A program made the position numbers and the translations under genes. From a bacterium (GTDB taxonomy: Bacteria > Planctomycetota > Planctomycetia > Kolteriales > Kolteriaceae), in contig JAIELF010000041.1 in the NCBI GenBank assembly GCA_019753235.1, positions 31,152 through 95,151 on the forward strand: 64,000 bases of DNA. The letters are read 5' to 3'. A model generated the notes under the pieces. The model saw only the letters and a list, made by a program, of their open reading frames with translations, was not told where the DNA came from and ran no database searches. The number at the start of each line of letters is the position of its first letter. The first letter of the stretch is position 1. This document shows positions 47,488-56,849 of the stretch, in pieces.

Positions 47488-49896
47488 ATGACGGGATCGG
47501 GCCCACTGACGAGAGACGGTTCACTGCTGCAGGATAGCATCACGCTCGATGATTGGCCATTGATACTTCCCATCCGCCACCACAGTCCCGCATGCGCTTA
47601 TCATGTCCGACAGGTCATCCAACAGGTTCGGCCGACCGACGTTTTGATTGAAGGGCCAGACGACGCGAATCATCTGCTCGACGTCCTTCTCGATCCGCAA
47701 ACGGTTCCCCCGGTCGCGATATTCGCCTACACGCGCAGCGGATCATCGAAATCCGCTGTAAAAAACGATCCGTCCCTGTCGGCATCGCTGTTCTATCCCT
47801 TTTGTGAATACTCGCCGGAATATGTCGCGCTTCGGACGGCTCGAGAGGTGGGGGCGGCGGCCTCTTTTATTGATCTTCCGTCGTGGGGCATGGCCGAGCC
47901 TGCTCGTCCGCAAGCCCCGAAGATCAATGGCTACGCTGACCGAGAGCTATCCCATCATCGCTTCATCACGGCACTTTGCAAAAGAACGCGAACCCGGAGC
48001 TTTGACGAACTTTGGGATTCGCTCTTCGAGTCGACATCCTGTCAGGAACCCTCCAGCGACTTCTTTAGCAAGGTCGGGACGTATGGGCTTCTGGCCCGAG
48101 AGAATGCGTCTGGATCGGCGCCATCCGACGAGCACAACGATCGGCGAGAAGCGGTGATGGCCGGCGCGATTCACCAAGCCGAGGAACGGGGCGGGCGGGT
48201 GGTGGTCGTCGTCGGGGCGTATCATCGAGCCGGTCTATTGAAGCAGCTTGCTCATCCGAAGAAGACAGTTTTGCCCAGCCCTCCCAAAGAGCACGGAATC
48301 TACGTCACCCTCTACGGGTACGAGCAACTCGATCGCTGGAATGGTTACGAATCGGGGATGCCCGCGCCGGAGTTCTTTCATCGCGTTTGGAAATCGTTCG
48401 AACAGCCGATTCGCGAGTCGGTCACATCGCATCTGGCTCGGTTGGCGACGGCGTTTCGTCGCCAGCAGGAATCGATCAGCACCGCCCACCTCATCAGTGC
48501 GGTTAGTCACCTTGAAGGCCTGTGTCGACTGCGCGGGCACGAACGACCCACACTGGATGACGTTCGCGACTCGGTCCGATCTGCTTGGTTGAAGTCGCCG
48601 CAAGAAGGAGAGGGTGGTCCACTCCTGACTCTTTTGAATAAGGAACTCGTCGGTTCGCGAGTCGGGCAAGTTGCCGAGAGTGCCGGTCGGCCGCCCATCG
48701 TCGAGGATTTTTATCGCTCGTTGAAGGAACTCGGATTCATTGGCAGCAAGGGCGTCCGCGAACTCGCTCAACCGAAGGAAGTCACGCTTTCGATCTATCG
48801 AGAGGGGCGTCATCGTCACAAAAGCGCGTTTCTTCATCGCCTGGTCGAACTCGGTAGCGCGTTTGCCAGACGGATCAAGGGGCCGGACTTTGTTCAGAAT
48901 GTCGACGTCGATCGCGCTCAAGAGACCTGGCAACTTCATTGGAAGCCGATGGTCGAATCCAGCATCATGGAAGCGTCCCCTTTGGGGGCAACGATTCTCG
49001 AGGCAGCGACCCAGCACTTGCTTCAGCGGTTCTCGGAAAAGGCCAATCCCGATGCCCGCTTCGCCGTCGAACAGTTGACCAGCGCCCTGGTCATGAACCT
49101 GGGAGAGTGGACAGATTCGCTTTGGGAGGTGGTCGATCAAGCTCTGACGCGCGAAGCAAGTTTCTCGGCCGCCTGCAGTGGACTGGCTGGATTAATTCAC
49201 CTCAAGCGTTACCGAACGATTCTCGAGGCCGACCGCGTGTCGGGTCTTGCCGGTTTGATCGGGCGCGCATTTCATCGGGCGATCTGGTTGCTCGATACGC
49301 TTCCTGGATTACCCCCCTGCGATCCGCAAGCTCCGCTGGGCAAGGGGCCCGCCGACGATGCCGTCGATTCATTGATTCTGCTTCGGCACGCAGCTCTCGC
49401 GCCGGGCGAAGACTCCATCGATCCGTCATTGTTCGTTGAGTCACTCGTGACGCTGGTGGATCGCTTGAATGATCAGCCGCTTCTCGAAGGGGCCGTGCTC
49501 GGCATTCTTCGGCGTTGGGACCGCGTTGAAGAAGAGGATCTCCGTCGCGCGATGTCCGACCGAGCCAAGCCCCCTTCGCCGCCGGCCGCGTTAGGGGACT
49601 GGGTTCGCGGCTTGATTGCTGTTCGACGTCACGCATTGATCGAAGACACGTCTCTTCTTCCTATTCTGCATGAACAGATCAGCCAGGGATCCGAAGAGGC
49701 TTTTCGCCATGGCTTGCCTCATTGGCGACTTGCATTTGCTCGATTGTCTCCGGGCGAACTTCAGCGATTGGCCGAGCATGTTGATCGCTTGGCACTCTCG
49801 TCCGATTCGCCGCCCCCCACCGTTCCCATCGATCGGGCTCCCGGTGAGCAGATCGACCGCCAGGTCGCAGAGGTCTTACAAGAGTTAGGTTGGTAA
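47488..49896 (+). CDS. DUF5682-family protein, orphan
   Basis: About 802 residues from ATG 47488. The N-terminal 300 residues match DUF5682: LPIRHHSPACAYHVRQVIQ, VLIEGPDDANHLLDVL, and VVVVVGAYHRAGLLKQL, which resembles the glycine-His stretch of TraB/EreA/ChaN-type hydrolase folds. The remaining 500 residues are helical repeats (many 30-40 residue helical units such as GLAGLIGRAFHRAIWLLDTLP), unrecognised. DUF5682 genes usually occur with MoxR-type AAA+ ATPase and VWA genes in conflict-like loci; none is here. A divergent promoter region of 260 bases separates it from the sulfotransferase. Confidence 0.75.
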   Translation: MTGSGPLTRDGSLLQDSITLDDWPLILPIRHHSPACAYHVRQVIQQVRPTDVLIEGPDDANHLLDVLLDPQTVPPVAIFAYTRSGSSKSAVKNDPSLSASLFYPFCEYSPEYVALRTAREVGAAASFIDLPSWGMAEPARPQAPKINGYADRELSHHRFITALCKRTRTRSFDELWDSLFESTSCQEPSSDFFSKVGTYGLLARENASGSAPSDEHNDRREAVMAGAIHQAEERGGRVVVVVGAYHRAGLLKQLAHPKKTVLPSPPKEHGIYVTLYGYEQLDRWNGYESGMPAPEFFHRVWKSFEQPIRESVTSHLARLATAFRRQQESISTAHLISAVSHLEGLCRLRGHERPTLDDVRDSVRSAWLKSPQEGEGGPLLTLLNKELVGSRVGQVAESAGRPPIVEDFYRSLKELGFIGSKGVRELAQPKEVTLSIYREGRHRHKSAFLHRLVELGSAFARRIKGPDFVQNVDVDRAQETWQLHWKPMVESSIMEASPLGATILEAATQHLLQRFSEKANPDARFAVEQLTSALVMNLGEWTDSLWEVVDQALTREASFSAACSGLAGLIHLKRYRTILEADRVSGLAGLIGRAFHRAIWLLDTLPGLPPCDPQAPLGKGPADDAVDSLILLRHAALAPGEDSIDPSLFVESLVTLVDRLNDQPLLEGAVLGILRRWDRVEEEDLRRAMSDRAKPPSPPAALGDWVRGLIAVRRHALIEDTSLLPILHEQISQGSEEAFRHGLPHWRLAFARLSPGELQRLAEHVDRLALSSDSPPPTVPIDRAPGEQIDRQVAEVLQELGW

Positions 49897-50063
49897 TCGT
49901 CCCGCAATATTCGCTGTTGGAAGGAGCCGACTCTTTAGGTTAGCCTGAAGGAGTCGCGTCCGTCTGAACCGGTTCGACCCTGTGTGGGCGATGCTGGTTC
50001 TCGGTGCCGACGAGTGATCGGGGAACCAGAAAACGACTCGCCCCGGGGGAAAGGGACAAAGTG

Positions 50064-51101
50064 ATGCGATCCAACGAACAACCTGCCGACTCGCTCGGCT
50101 CCGGCTGCGGTCCTTCGTGCAATCATGATTTGCCGATCGCTGCTCGGCCCATCTCGCGGCGAATGTTCCTAAGGTCCACGACGGCAGCGCTAGCGGTGAC
50201 GGGCATCGTTCCGAATCGACTCTTTGCCGGCCAATCTTCTTCCTCCGCGGCCGAGACTAAAGTGAAGGAGCTTTTTGATTCCTTCTCGGCCGACCAGAAG
50301 AAAGCTCTTTGCTTTCCTTTCGAACATGAACTGCAACGAAAGGTTTCTGCGAATTGGGCGATCACTCCGTCCAAGATCGAAGACCTTGCCGAGCCGCAGC
50401 AAGAGATGATCGAGTCCATCTTGAAGGGACTCACGAGTGAAGATGGTTATGAGAAGTTCCAGGTGCAGATGGAGAAGGATGGCGGCGGACTCAATCAGTA
50501 TCACATCGCTCTCTTCGGGGAGCCTGGCGATAAAAACTTTGAGTTTGTCATGACCGGTCGGCACATGACGATGCGGGCTGATGGCAATTCCATCGACAAG
50601 GTCTGTTTCGGCGGACCGATGTTCTACGGCCACGCAGCCGAGTCCTTTAACGAAGGCCCCAGCCATCGCGGAAACGTCTTCTGGTACCAGGCCGTTCGCG
50701 CAAACGAGGTCTTTGCCGCCCTCAATCCTGATCAACGCAAAATCGCATTGGTCGAAAAGTCGCCGAACGAAGACGCCATCGACCACCGAGCGACCGGCTA
50801 TGCCGGGTTAGCGGTCGGCCAACTCTCTTCGGACCAGAAAGAACTAGTCGATCGCGTGATGGCCGACCTCCTTTCTCCTTACCGAAAGAACGATGTTGAT
50901 GAGGTGCTCGATGTCTTGAAGGCCAACGGCGGACTCGACAAGATTCATCTCGCGTACTACCAGCTCGATCAAGACGGCAAGAACGGCGACATCGGCAAGG
51001 ATGGTGTCTGGGACATTTGGCGAATGGAAGGCCCTGGCTTTGTCTGGCACTTCCGGGGCTTTCCGCATGTGCATACCTGGGTGAACATCGCCCGGGTGTG
51101 A
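50064..51101 (+). CDS. Tat-exported DUF3500 protein
   Basis: 345 residues from ATG 50064, which has a GGGGGAAAGGGA ribosome site. Near residues 30-45 there is a twin-arginine signal (SRRMFLRSTTAALAVTG) ending at FAGQSS, so the protein is exported folded. The mature part is DUF3500: FDSFSADQKKALCFPFEHELQRKVSANWAI, GRHMTMRADG and GPMFYGHAAESF, and a C-terminal GFVWHFRGFPHVHTWVNIARV with several His. The family is found in planctomycetes and other bacteria, but its activity is unknown. His and Trp clustering suggests a small-molecule or metal site. Confidence 0.8.
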   Translation: MRSNEQPADSLGSGCGPSCNHDLPIAARPISRRMFLRSTTAALAVTGIVPNRLFAGQSSSSAAETKVKELFDSFSADQKKALCFPFEHELQRKVSANWAITPSKIEDLAEPQQEMIESILKGLTSEDGYEKFQVQMEKDGGGLNQYHIALFGEPGDKNFEFVMTGRHMTMRADGNSIDKVCFGGPMFYGHAAESFNEGPSHRGNVFWYQAVRANEVFAALNPDQRKIALVEKSPNEDAIDHRATGYAGLAVGQLSSDQKELVDRVMADLLSPYRKNDVDEVLDVLKANGGLDKIHLAYYQLDQDGKNGDIGKDGVWDIWRMEGPGFVWHFRGFPHVHTWVNIARV

Positions 51102-51292
51102 TCGGCCCATCGGAGGCGGAAAAGGGCATCTGTGAATCTAGGATGACCTTGCCGACCTTGTCGATCGAAGCTCGTTTGCCGATCGAAAGGAACGAATCGT
51201 TAGTGCGACCAGTGAAATTCATGGGAGTCTGACCTCGTCCCCGCTCGATCTACCAAGAGGAACCAAGCGATCGGGCGAGTGTCGGAGGACTC

Positions 51293-51901
51293 ATGAAGAG
51301 TTGGAAGAAATCGGCATGGTTGGTGCCGGGCGTCCTGTTGGTCATGACGGCGACCGCCTCGGCAGATCTCTTTGAACCCCATCATGGCGGAGCCACGACA
51401 CGAACTTTCTTCGGTCGTCCCGGAACAGGTCCCTACGGTCAGCCCGAACATGGCTTTGGCCATTTCGGTGGTGGCGGCAATCCTTACACTTGCAAAGTGT
51501 TCGGGTTTCGCCTCTGTCACACGGCCGAGACTCGTCAGGCGGATTACGAACGCCGAATGGCTCGTGCCGAAGCACGCGCCCAGACCATCATCGCTCGGGC
51601 TCAACAACAGTGTCCCCCGTGCAGTAACCTGACCGGCTGCGGGCATTGTGGAAGTCCGCCGGGACCTGGGTGTGGCAATTGCTGGATGTTTGGTATGTGC
51701 AAGGGTTCGGGCAATTGCTCGATGCAGGGGGGATGCGGTCATGGCGGCGGCGGAGCAGGTGCCGGTAGCCCACTTCCCGGCATGAACCGAGAAGACGCGG
51801 TACGGTACCTCGAGGGGCATCAATACTATCCCCCTTACCACACGCTTCGCAGCCCGCGTGACTTCTACATGTTCGACGAGAAGTACGGCATCGGTCGATA
51901 A
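51293..51901 (+). CDS. Secreted Cys/Gly-rich protein
   Basis: 202 residues with a signal peptide ending at TATASA (about residue 24). The mature protein has Gly- and His-rich stretches, and a central Cys-rich block of eight or more Cys in CPPCSNLTGCGHCGSPP, GCGNCWMFGMCKGSGNCSM and GGCGHGGGGAGAG. Several CxxC pairs recall metal-binding or disulfide-crosslinked surface proteins. A hydrophilic helix RRMARAEARAQTIIARAQQQ separates the halves. GGAGG is just before the ATG, and a strong terminator follows the stop. Confidence 0.6.
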   Translation: MKSWKKSAWLVPGVLLVMTATASADLFEPHHGGATTRTFFGRPGTGPYGQPEHGFGHFGGGGNPYTCKVFGFRLCHTAETRQADYERRMARAEARAQTIIARAQQQCPPCSNLTGCGHCGSPPGPGCGNCWMFGMCKGSGNCSMQGGCGHGGGGAGAGSPLPGMNREDAVRYLEGHQYYPPYHTLRSPRDFYMFDEKYGIGR

Positions 51902-51929
51902 TCGGACGACAAGTCGATCGCACCCGAAC

Positions 51930-51970
51930 AGCAAGCGGAAGAATCGTTCCGCTTGCTATTCGTCGTTTTT
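51930..51970 (+). terminator. Intrinsic terminator after the Cys/Gly-rich gene
   Basis: AGCAAGCGGAA (51930-51940) and TTCCGCTTGCT (51947-51957) form a perfect 11-bp stem with a 6-base loop; TTTTT follows at 51966-51970. Confidence 0.85.
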
Positions 51971-52025
51971 CAACCCTTGAACGAAGCAGACGATGAACCG
52001 GTGACACTATCATGTCACCAGGAAT

Positions 52026-52946
52026 CTACATCGTCGAGCCGAGCAGGTTCGACGCGCCTTCCGAGAGGAGCCTCTCCGCGAGTTGTTGGCCGATGATCAA
52101 AGCGTCGCTGGCCGATCCCGATTCCGTTCCGTCCACATGCTCGGCACCATCGGGGCTAAGGACCACGGCGCGAAGAGTCAATCGATCATCTTCCATCGAC
52201 GTCAGCGTCCCGACGGGGAGTTGACATCCTCCTTGAATCGTTCGAAGGAATGATCGTTCTGCTTCAACCTGACACCGGGTTGCCGGGTGATTCAATCGCT
52301 CGAGAATGGAATAGACCGCGTCGTCACGCTGCCGGCACTCGATGCCGAGCGCTCCCTGGCCGACGGCGGGTAATAGGTAATCGAGGGGAATGTACTCTGT
52401 TACTTCCGAATCCAGACCAAGCCGATGAACGCCCGCTTGTGCGAGGATAAGCCCGTCGAGCCCCTCTTCATGGAGCTTTCGGATCCTCGTTTCGACGTTC
52501 CCGCGAATGCTTTCAACACAGAGATCGGGCCGATGCCGAAGAAGCTGCGCCCGACGTCGAAGACTGCTGGTCGCGATCCGCGCACCTGGCGGAAGATGCG
52601 CGATCGTTCGATGCTTGGGAGAGATGAAAACATCGGCCACGGGGCCACGCTCAGGTACCGCAGCCAACCTTAACTCAGGATGGCTGACCGTAGGCAAATC
52701 CTTCAAGCTATGGACCGCGACATCGGCTCGACCGTCGAGAAGAGCATCTTGCACCTCTTTGGTGAAGAGACCTACGCCGCCGAGCTCGTAGAGCGGCCTA
52801 TCCCGCACAGCATCGCCGGTGGAGATCACCGTCACCAGTTCCACGATAGTCCCGGGCGATGTCTGTTCGATCTGCGTTTTTACATATCGTGCTTGCCAAA
52901 GAGCGAGGTTGCTTCCGCGTGTGGCGATCCGCACCGGCTGGCTCAT
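52026..52946 (-). CDS. hemC: Porphobilinogen deaminase
   Basis: 306 residues. HemC joins four porphobilinogens into hydroxymethylbilane in tetrapyrrole synthesis. The N terminus IATRGSNLALWQARYV is standard, HSLKDLPT and the SLRRRAQLLRHRPDL region carry the substrate-binding Arg residues, and the dipyrromethane cofactor Cys lies in RTIQGGCQLPVGTL. The start at 52946 follows GGGAGGA and overlaps the comF-like stop by 4 bases. Confidence 0.96.
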   Translation of the reverse strand: MSQPVRIATRGSNLALWQARYVKTQIEQTSPGTIVELVTVISTGDAVRDRPLYELGGVGLFTKEVQDALLDGRADVAVHSLKDLPTVSHPELRLAAVPERGPVADVFISPKHRTIAHLPPGARIATSSLRRRAQLLRHRPDLCVESIRGNVETRIRKLHEEGLDGLILAQAGVHRLGLDSEVTEYIPLDYLLPAVGQGALGIECRQRDDAVYSILERLNHPATRCQVEAERSFLRTIQGGCQLPVGTLTSMEDDRLTLRAVVLSPDGAEHVDGTESGSASDALIIGQQLAERLLSEGASNLLGSTM

Positions 52947-53731
52947 GAGTCCTCCCTCGCATTGATCTTGGGCACGATTTTCTCTTCGACCCATCGCTGT
53001 CCACCGCGCGCCAGCACCACCACATGGACCTTTGCCGCGCCTGCCTGGCGAAGGGCTTTCGCAGACTCACTGGCGGTTGACCCGCTGGTGAAGACATCAT
53101 CCACCAGCAGAATATGACTGCCGGCAATCGATCGCATGCGATTTGCCTGAAAGGCATCTTTCACGTTGCTTCGTCGCGACATTCCACGCAGATGATGTTG
53201 CGGGGGTGTCCATCGAGTTCGCCGAAGCGCTCTGGGCCAGAGAGGAATGCTCAGCTCCTCCGCCAGAACCTCAGCCAAGACTTCCGAAGGATTGTAACCT
53301 CGACGCCACTCGGTCCAGCGATGATGCGGGACAGGGACTACCGCGGCAACAGGGATTGATCGAAGTTGTTCATGGCGAATCTCCCAAAGGAGTTCCGCGA
53401 GCGCTCGGGCCAACCCATAACCGGAAAGCCTCTTCATGCGACGAATCCCCTCGGCCAACAATCCATCATACCGTCCGAGTCGAATGACTCCTTCGAACCA
53501 GAAACGGTCATCTCGACACTGATCGCAACCCTTGATCGAAGGAACTAAATGCGGGCCGATGTTCCCACCACAGCGAAGACAAAGATTCTCCTGGGCCGAG
53601 AGAAGAAGCTGCTCGCGAATGTCGTCGGCAAAGGTTCCCGATGCGACAGGCGAACCGCTCCACGCGCACATCGGTGGGTAGGCAAGAGAGGCCAATTGCT
53701 GAATCATCGATCGTATCGGCCGGGGGATCAC
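52943..53731 (-). CDS. ComF-family phosphoribosyltransferase-like protein
   Basis: 262 residues. A zinc-ribbon-like N terminus has Cys pairs CLRCGG and CDQCRDD (first pair partly degenerate). The C-terminal phosphoribosyltransferase domain has the PRPP loop HILLVDDVFTSGSTASESAKAL. In competent bacteria ComF helps DNA uptake; in others the role is unknown. It overlaps hemC and the cytochrome/WD40 gene by 4 bases each (ATGA), so the three form one operon. Confidence 0.87.
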   Translation of the reverse strand: MIPRPIRSMIQQLASLAYPPMCAWSGSPVASGTFADDIREQLLLSAQENLCLRCGGNIGPHLVPSIKGCDQCRDDRFWFEGVIRLGRYDGLLAEGIRRMKRLSGYGLARALAELLWEIRHEQLRSIPVAAVVPVPHHRWTEWRRGYNPSEVLAEVLAEELSIPLWPRALRRTRWTPPQHHLRGMSRRSNVKDAFQANRMRSIAGSHILLVDDVFTSGSTASESAKALRQAGAAKVHVVVLARGGQRWVEEKIVPKINAREDS

Positions 53732-55125
53732 GGCTTGTTCGACGTGGACGTCGCCGCGGTTGCTGGAGAAGGAACGGCGAGAAAGCTGATCAAGAGCTCA
53801 CCACTATCGACGTTGTAGATGCGGATCTGTCCGTCGTAGCTGCCGGCGGCAAGCCTGCTCTCATCCGATGACAACGCCAACGAGTAAACGACGTCGGTCG
53901 AGCCGGCGAATTCTCGGACCACCGATCCATCGGTAGGATTCCAAGCGATGATCCGCTTGTCGCCCCCTGCGGTGATCAACAATGGTTTTGTCCTTGCCCA
54001 CAGAACCTTATGGATGACATCGGCATGGCCGCCGATCTCGCGCACCTGCTCGGCCGAGCCATCAATCTTCCAGATTCTGATGATGCGATCGTTACCAACC
54101 GAGCATGCGAGAGTTCCATCCGGCGAACAGGCAACGCCGGTGGCTGCGTCAGTATGTTTCGAGAATGTGACCAATGCTTCTTGTCGTTCTTGGTCCCAAA
54201 CCTTCACAGACCGATCTCTGCTTGCGGAGAGAAGTTTGTTTCCATCGGGCGTATAGGCGAGTCCTAAAACCCAATCGGCATGGTTCTCGATGGCGGAGAT
54301 CTCCTTGCCGGTCTCCGTTTCCCAGATGCGAAACAGTCGGTCCGTTCCGCCGGCGGCGACATGCGAGCCATTGGGACGAAAGATCGCTGACAACACCATG
54401 TCATTGGACTGGAACAATACCTTCGCCTCGTCGCGAGTGGTTTCATTCACGAGGACAACCTCGCCGAGTCGACCGGGCGTTCCTCCCGCGTACAGAAGAC
54501 GGGCACCGTCCGGCGTCCACGCTAGCGAATGAATCCTTTCGACACGCGTCGAAAGTCGAGAGAGAAGTTGTCCATCAGCAGGATTCCAGAAGGTGATTTC
54601 GTGATAGCCCGAAGCAGCCAAGGCTTTCCCATCGGGCCGATAAGCCAAAGCCGCCAGCGGCGGTGGTTGACGATATTCGGCCTTCGAAGGAGCGACATCG
54701 AGCACTAAATTCCGAATCGGCACCGCGGGATCGTTCCCATCGAAGTGTGCACCTTCACGAATCCATTGATCGATCAGCGCGATATCCGAAGCCACGAGAG
54801 GATCGGTCTCGAAAGGCATCGTCGGCTCTTCGGTCCCATGCAGCATTTTCGAAAGGATGCTCTCCTCGGGCTTACTAGGCTCGACGGCCGGCCCGCGATC
54901 ACTTCCCTTCACAAGCTGCTCGAAGGTGGCCATAGAGTAGGTTCCTTCGCTCTTCTTCTCGTTGTGGCAACCGATGCATTGATCCACCAGAATCGGAGCG
55001 ATCTTTTGCTTGAAGCTGACTTTGGCCGACTCATCTGCCTGGACATCATGATGACTCAATGTGATGCCGGTCAGCGCCAGCAACAACACCGACGGATTCA
55101 GTCTCTTTCGCAGCATGCCGAGCAA
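53728..55125 (-). CDS. c-type cytochrome fused to WD40 repeats
   Basis: 465 residues. A signal peptide ends near HDVQA (residue 30). A planctomycete-type cytochrome domain follows, with the haem motif CIGCH at residues 50-54 and distal Met candidates in MLHGTEEPTMPFE. From about residue 150 there are about seven WD40-like repeats (for example LAYTPDGNKLLSASRDRSVKVWD and IRIWKIDGS). The protein should lie in the periplasm as a haem-carrying propeller. It heads the operon with comF-like and hemC, an unusual pairing. Confidence 0.88.
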   Translation of the reverse strand: MLGMLRKRLNPSVLLLALTGITLSHHDVQADESAKVSFKQKIAPILVDQCIGCHNEKKSEGTYSMATFEQLVKGSDRGPAVEPSKPEESILSKMLHGTEEPTMPFETDPLVASDIALIDQWIREGAHFDGNDPAVPIRNLVLDVAPSKAEYRQPPPLAALAYRPDGKALAASGYHEITFWNPADGQLLSRLSTRVERIHSLAWTPDGARLLYAGGTPGRLGEVVLVNETTRDEAKVLFQSNDMVLSAIFRPNGSHVAAGGTDRLFRIWETETGKEISAIENHADWVLGLAYTPDGNKLLSASRDRSVKVWDQERQEALVTFSKHTDAATGVACSPDGTLACSVGNDRIIRIWKIDGSAEQVREIGGHADVIHKVLWARTKPLLITAGGDKRIIAWNPTDGSVVREFAGSTDVVYSLALSSDESRLAAGSYDGQIRIYNVDSGELLISFLAVPSPATAATSTSNKP

Positions 55126-55182
55126 AGCGAATTCTCCCTGGGTGCGATCGCGGAATGAGGTTGCCGCGGATACGTCACTTCT

Positions 55183-56160
55183 TCATTGTGTCGGTTTTGG
55201 CGCAGGATCGGCAACGATCGAATCGTGATGCCGAAAAAAACCAGCGATTTCGTCTCGAAGCGAGGGGGTCGGCCCCGTGGCGGAAGTCTCAAACCAACGA
55301 ATTTCTTCCAGATGCCTGAACCATGTCATCTGCCGTTTGCTGAATTGTCGAGTTCGAGTTTGAATCAATTCGATGGCTCGGGCCAAGTCCAGCTTCCCTT
55401 CGAGATGATCGATGATTTCCTGATAGCCCACCGCTTGACGAGCGGTTTTGCTGAGCGGGGGAACTCCCGGCAAAAGCAATCGCTTCACCTCGTCGATCCA
55501 GCCCGCATCGATCATGCTCAACACTCGCTTGTCGATGGAGGCATGGCGCGACGCACGATCCGGAAGCAAACAGGCCACGGCCGGTCGCGGCGAAGCAGGA
55601 TGATCGAATTGCTTTTGCCATTCGCTGATTGGTTTACCAGTCGATTGAAAAACCTCGAGGGCCCGAACAATTCGGCGAACATCACTAGGTGAGATGCGAC
55701 TGGCCGCTCGCGGATCGATCGATTGGAGTTGTTCATGGAGGGACGCGGCCCCATTCTCAGCGGCCCATCGTTCGAGATGATCTCGCTGTTCGGGCGACGC
55801 GGGAGGTCCATCGAAGATCCCGCGCAGGCATGCTTTTAAATAGAGTGGGGTCCCCCCCACGAACAACGGTCGATTCCCTCGCGCAAGAATTTCCTGACAA
55901 GCGTGATCTGCTTGACGAAGGTAGTGATCTAGACTACTGGTCTCCCAAGGGTCGAGTATGTCGACAAGATGATGAGGCACTCGGCTTCGATCGGCAATGG
56001 TTGGTTTCGCGGTGCCGATATCGAGTTGACGGTAGAGCGTCATGGAATCCAGCGAAACGATCTCCGCCCCGAGCATCTCGGCCAGTTCCAGAGCAAGCGA
56101 GCTCTTACCGCAAGCCGTCGGGCCGGTGAGAAACCAACTCTGAGAGGTGAAGCGAGGCAT
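55183..56160 (-). CDS. miaA: tRNA dimethylallyltransferase
   Basis: 325 residues. MiaA adds a dimethylallyl group to A37 of tRNAs that read U-starting codons. The P-loop TGPTACGKSSLALELAEML is at residues 12-30, and SLDSMTLYRQLDIGTAKP and RNRPLFVGGTPLYLKACL are family hallmarks, as is QTRTRQFSKRQMTWFR near the C terminus. The ATG at 56160 lies 2 bases after the preceding stop, suggesting cotranscription with the small gene upstream; a longer open frame is not used. Confidence 0.95.
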   Translation of the reverse strand: MPRFTSQSWFLTGPTACGKSSLALELAEMLGAEIVSLDSMTLYRQLDIGTAKPTIADRSRVPHHLVDILDPWETSSLDHYLRQADHACQEILARGNRPLFVGGTPLYLKACLRGIFDGPPASPEQRDHLERWAAENGAASLHEQLQSIDPRAASRISPSDVRRIVRALEVFQSTGKPISEWQKQFDHPASPRPAVACLLPDRASRHASIDKRVLSMIDAGWIDEVKRLLLPGVPPLSKTARQAVGYQEIIDHLEGKLDLARAIELIQTRTRQFSKRQMTWFRHLEEIRWFETSATGPTPSLRDEIAGFFRHHDSIVADPAPKPTQ

Positions 56161-56161
56161 A

Positions 56162-56755
56162 TCAGCAGGAAATCTCGCGGAGGAAGGGATATCGAAGGAG
56201 AAACGGTTCTCGCTCGATCGGAGCCTTCGGGAGAAAGCCACGACCGGCCGCCCGAGTCGAGCGAAACGCACATTCCTTTTCAATCAAGTAGTGCCGATTG
56301 TAGTCGTCGATCAATGCATTGGTGCGAGCAAGATTGATCGCGTGAATCCATTGATGCCAACGCTGGTTGAACTGTTGAATGGAAAGAGACAGATCCGCGA
56401 ATAGCCGTTTGGGACGGATGGGCCAGAGGAGCGGAATGACACGGATCGGAGGCATGTTGGCCCAAGCATTGGGTAGCTCGGTGATGATTTGTTGATCACT
56501 TGTTGTCGGCCAAGTCGCCCAACGAGGATATCGTCGACAAACCTCTTCCCAGCGAGCATGCGAATGACGAACGGGAATCAACATGTCGGTCCTTTGAGCG
56601 AGGACCTTCGCGTCGAGGGAACGAATGGCCTCTTCGACCCGAAGTGCTCGGCGGATGTAAGCGGGAACATCGAACAGGCCGAGGATATGCTGCGTAGCGT
56701 GATCCAGATCGCCGGCCAGCTGAGCAACAAGATCTGGTGGGGCCGGCTCATTCAA
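56162..56755 (-). CDS. Conserved small protein upstream of miaA, function unknown
   Basis: 197 residues, start ATG at 56755 with AAAGGAGC upstream. It is helical with Trp- and Arg-rich stretches (ARWEEVCRRYPRWATW, WHQWIHAINLARTNALIDDYNRHYLIEKECAF), no signal peptide and no known motif. The near-zero gap to miaA suggests they share a transcript, but I do not recognise the family. Confidence 0.6.
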   Translation of the reverse strand: MNEPAPPDLVAQLAGDLDHATQHILGLFDVPAYIRRALRVEEAIRSLDAKVLAQRTDMLIPVRHSHARWEEVCRRYPRWATWPTTSDQQIITELPNAWANMPPIRVIPLLWPIRPKRLFADLSLSIQQFNQRWHQWIHAINLARTNALIDDYNRHYLIEKECAFRSTRAAGRGFLPKAPIEREPFLLRYPFLREISC

Positions 56756-56849
56756 GGCGATGCTCCTTTCCCCAACGTTTTATGGAGATTGAAGCGAAGA
56801 ATGTTCTTGCCCGAAGAAGGTATCTTCGCGGTCGGCACTGCCGAGGCGA

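Noticed and set aside
48235..49140. Minus-strand open frame (301 codons) inside the DUF5682 gene
   Set aside because: Antisense shadow with no motif.
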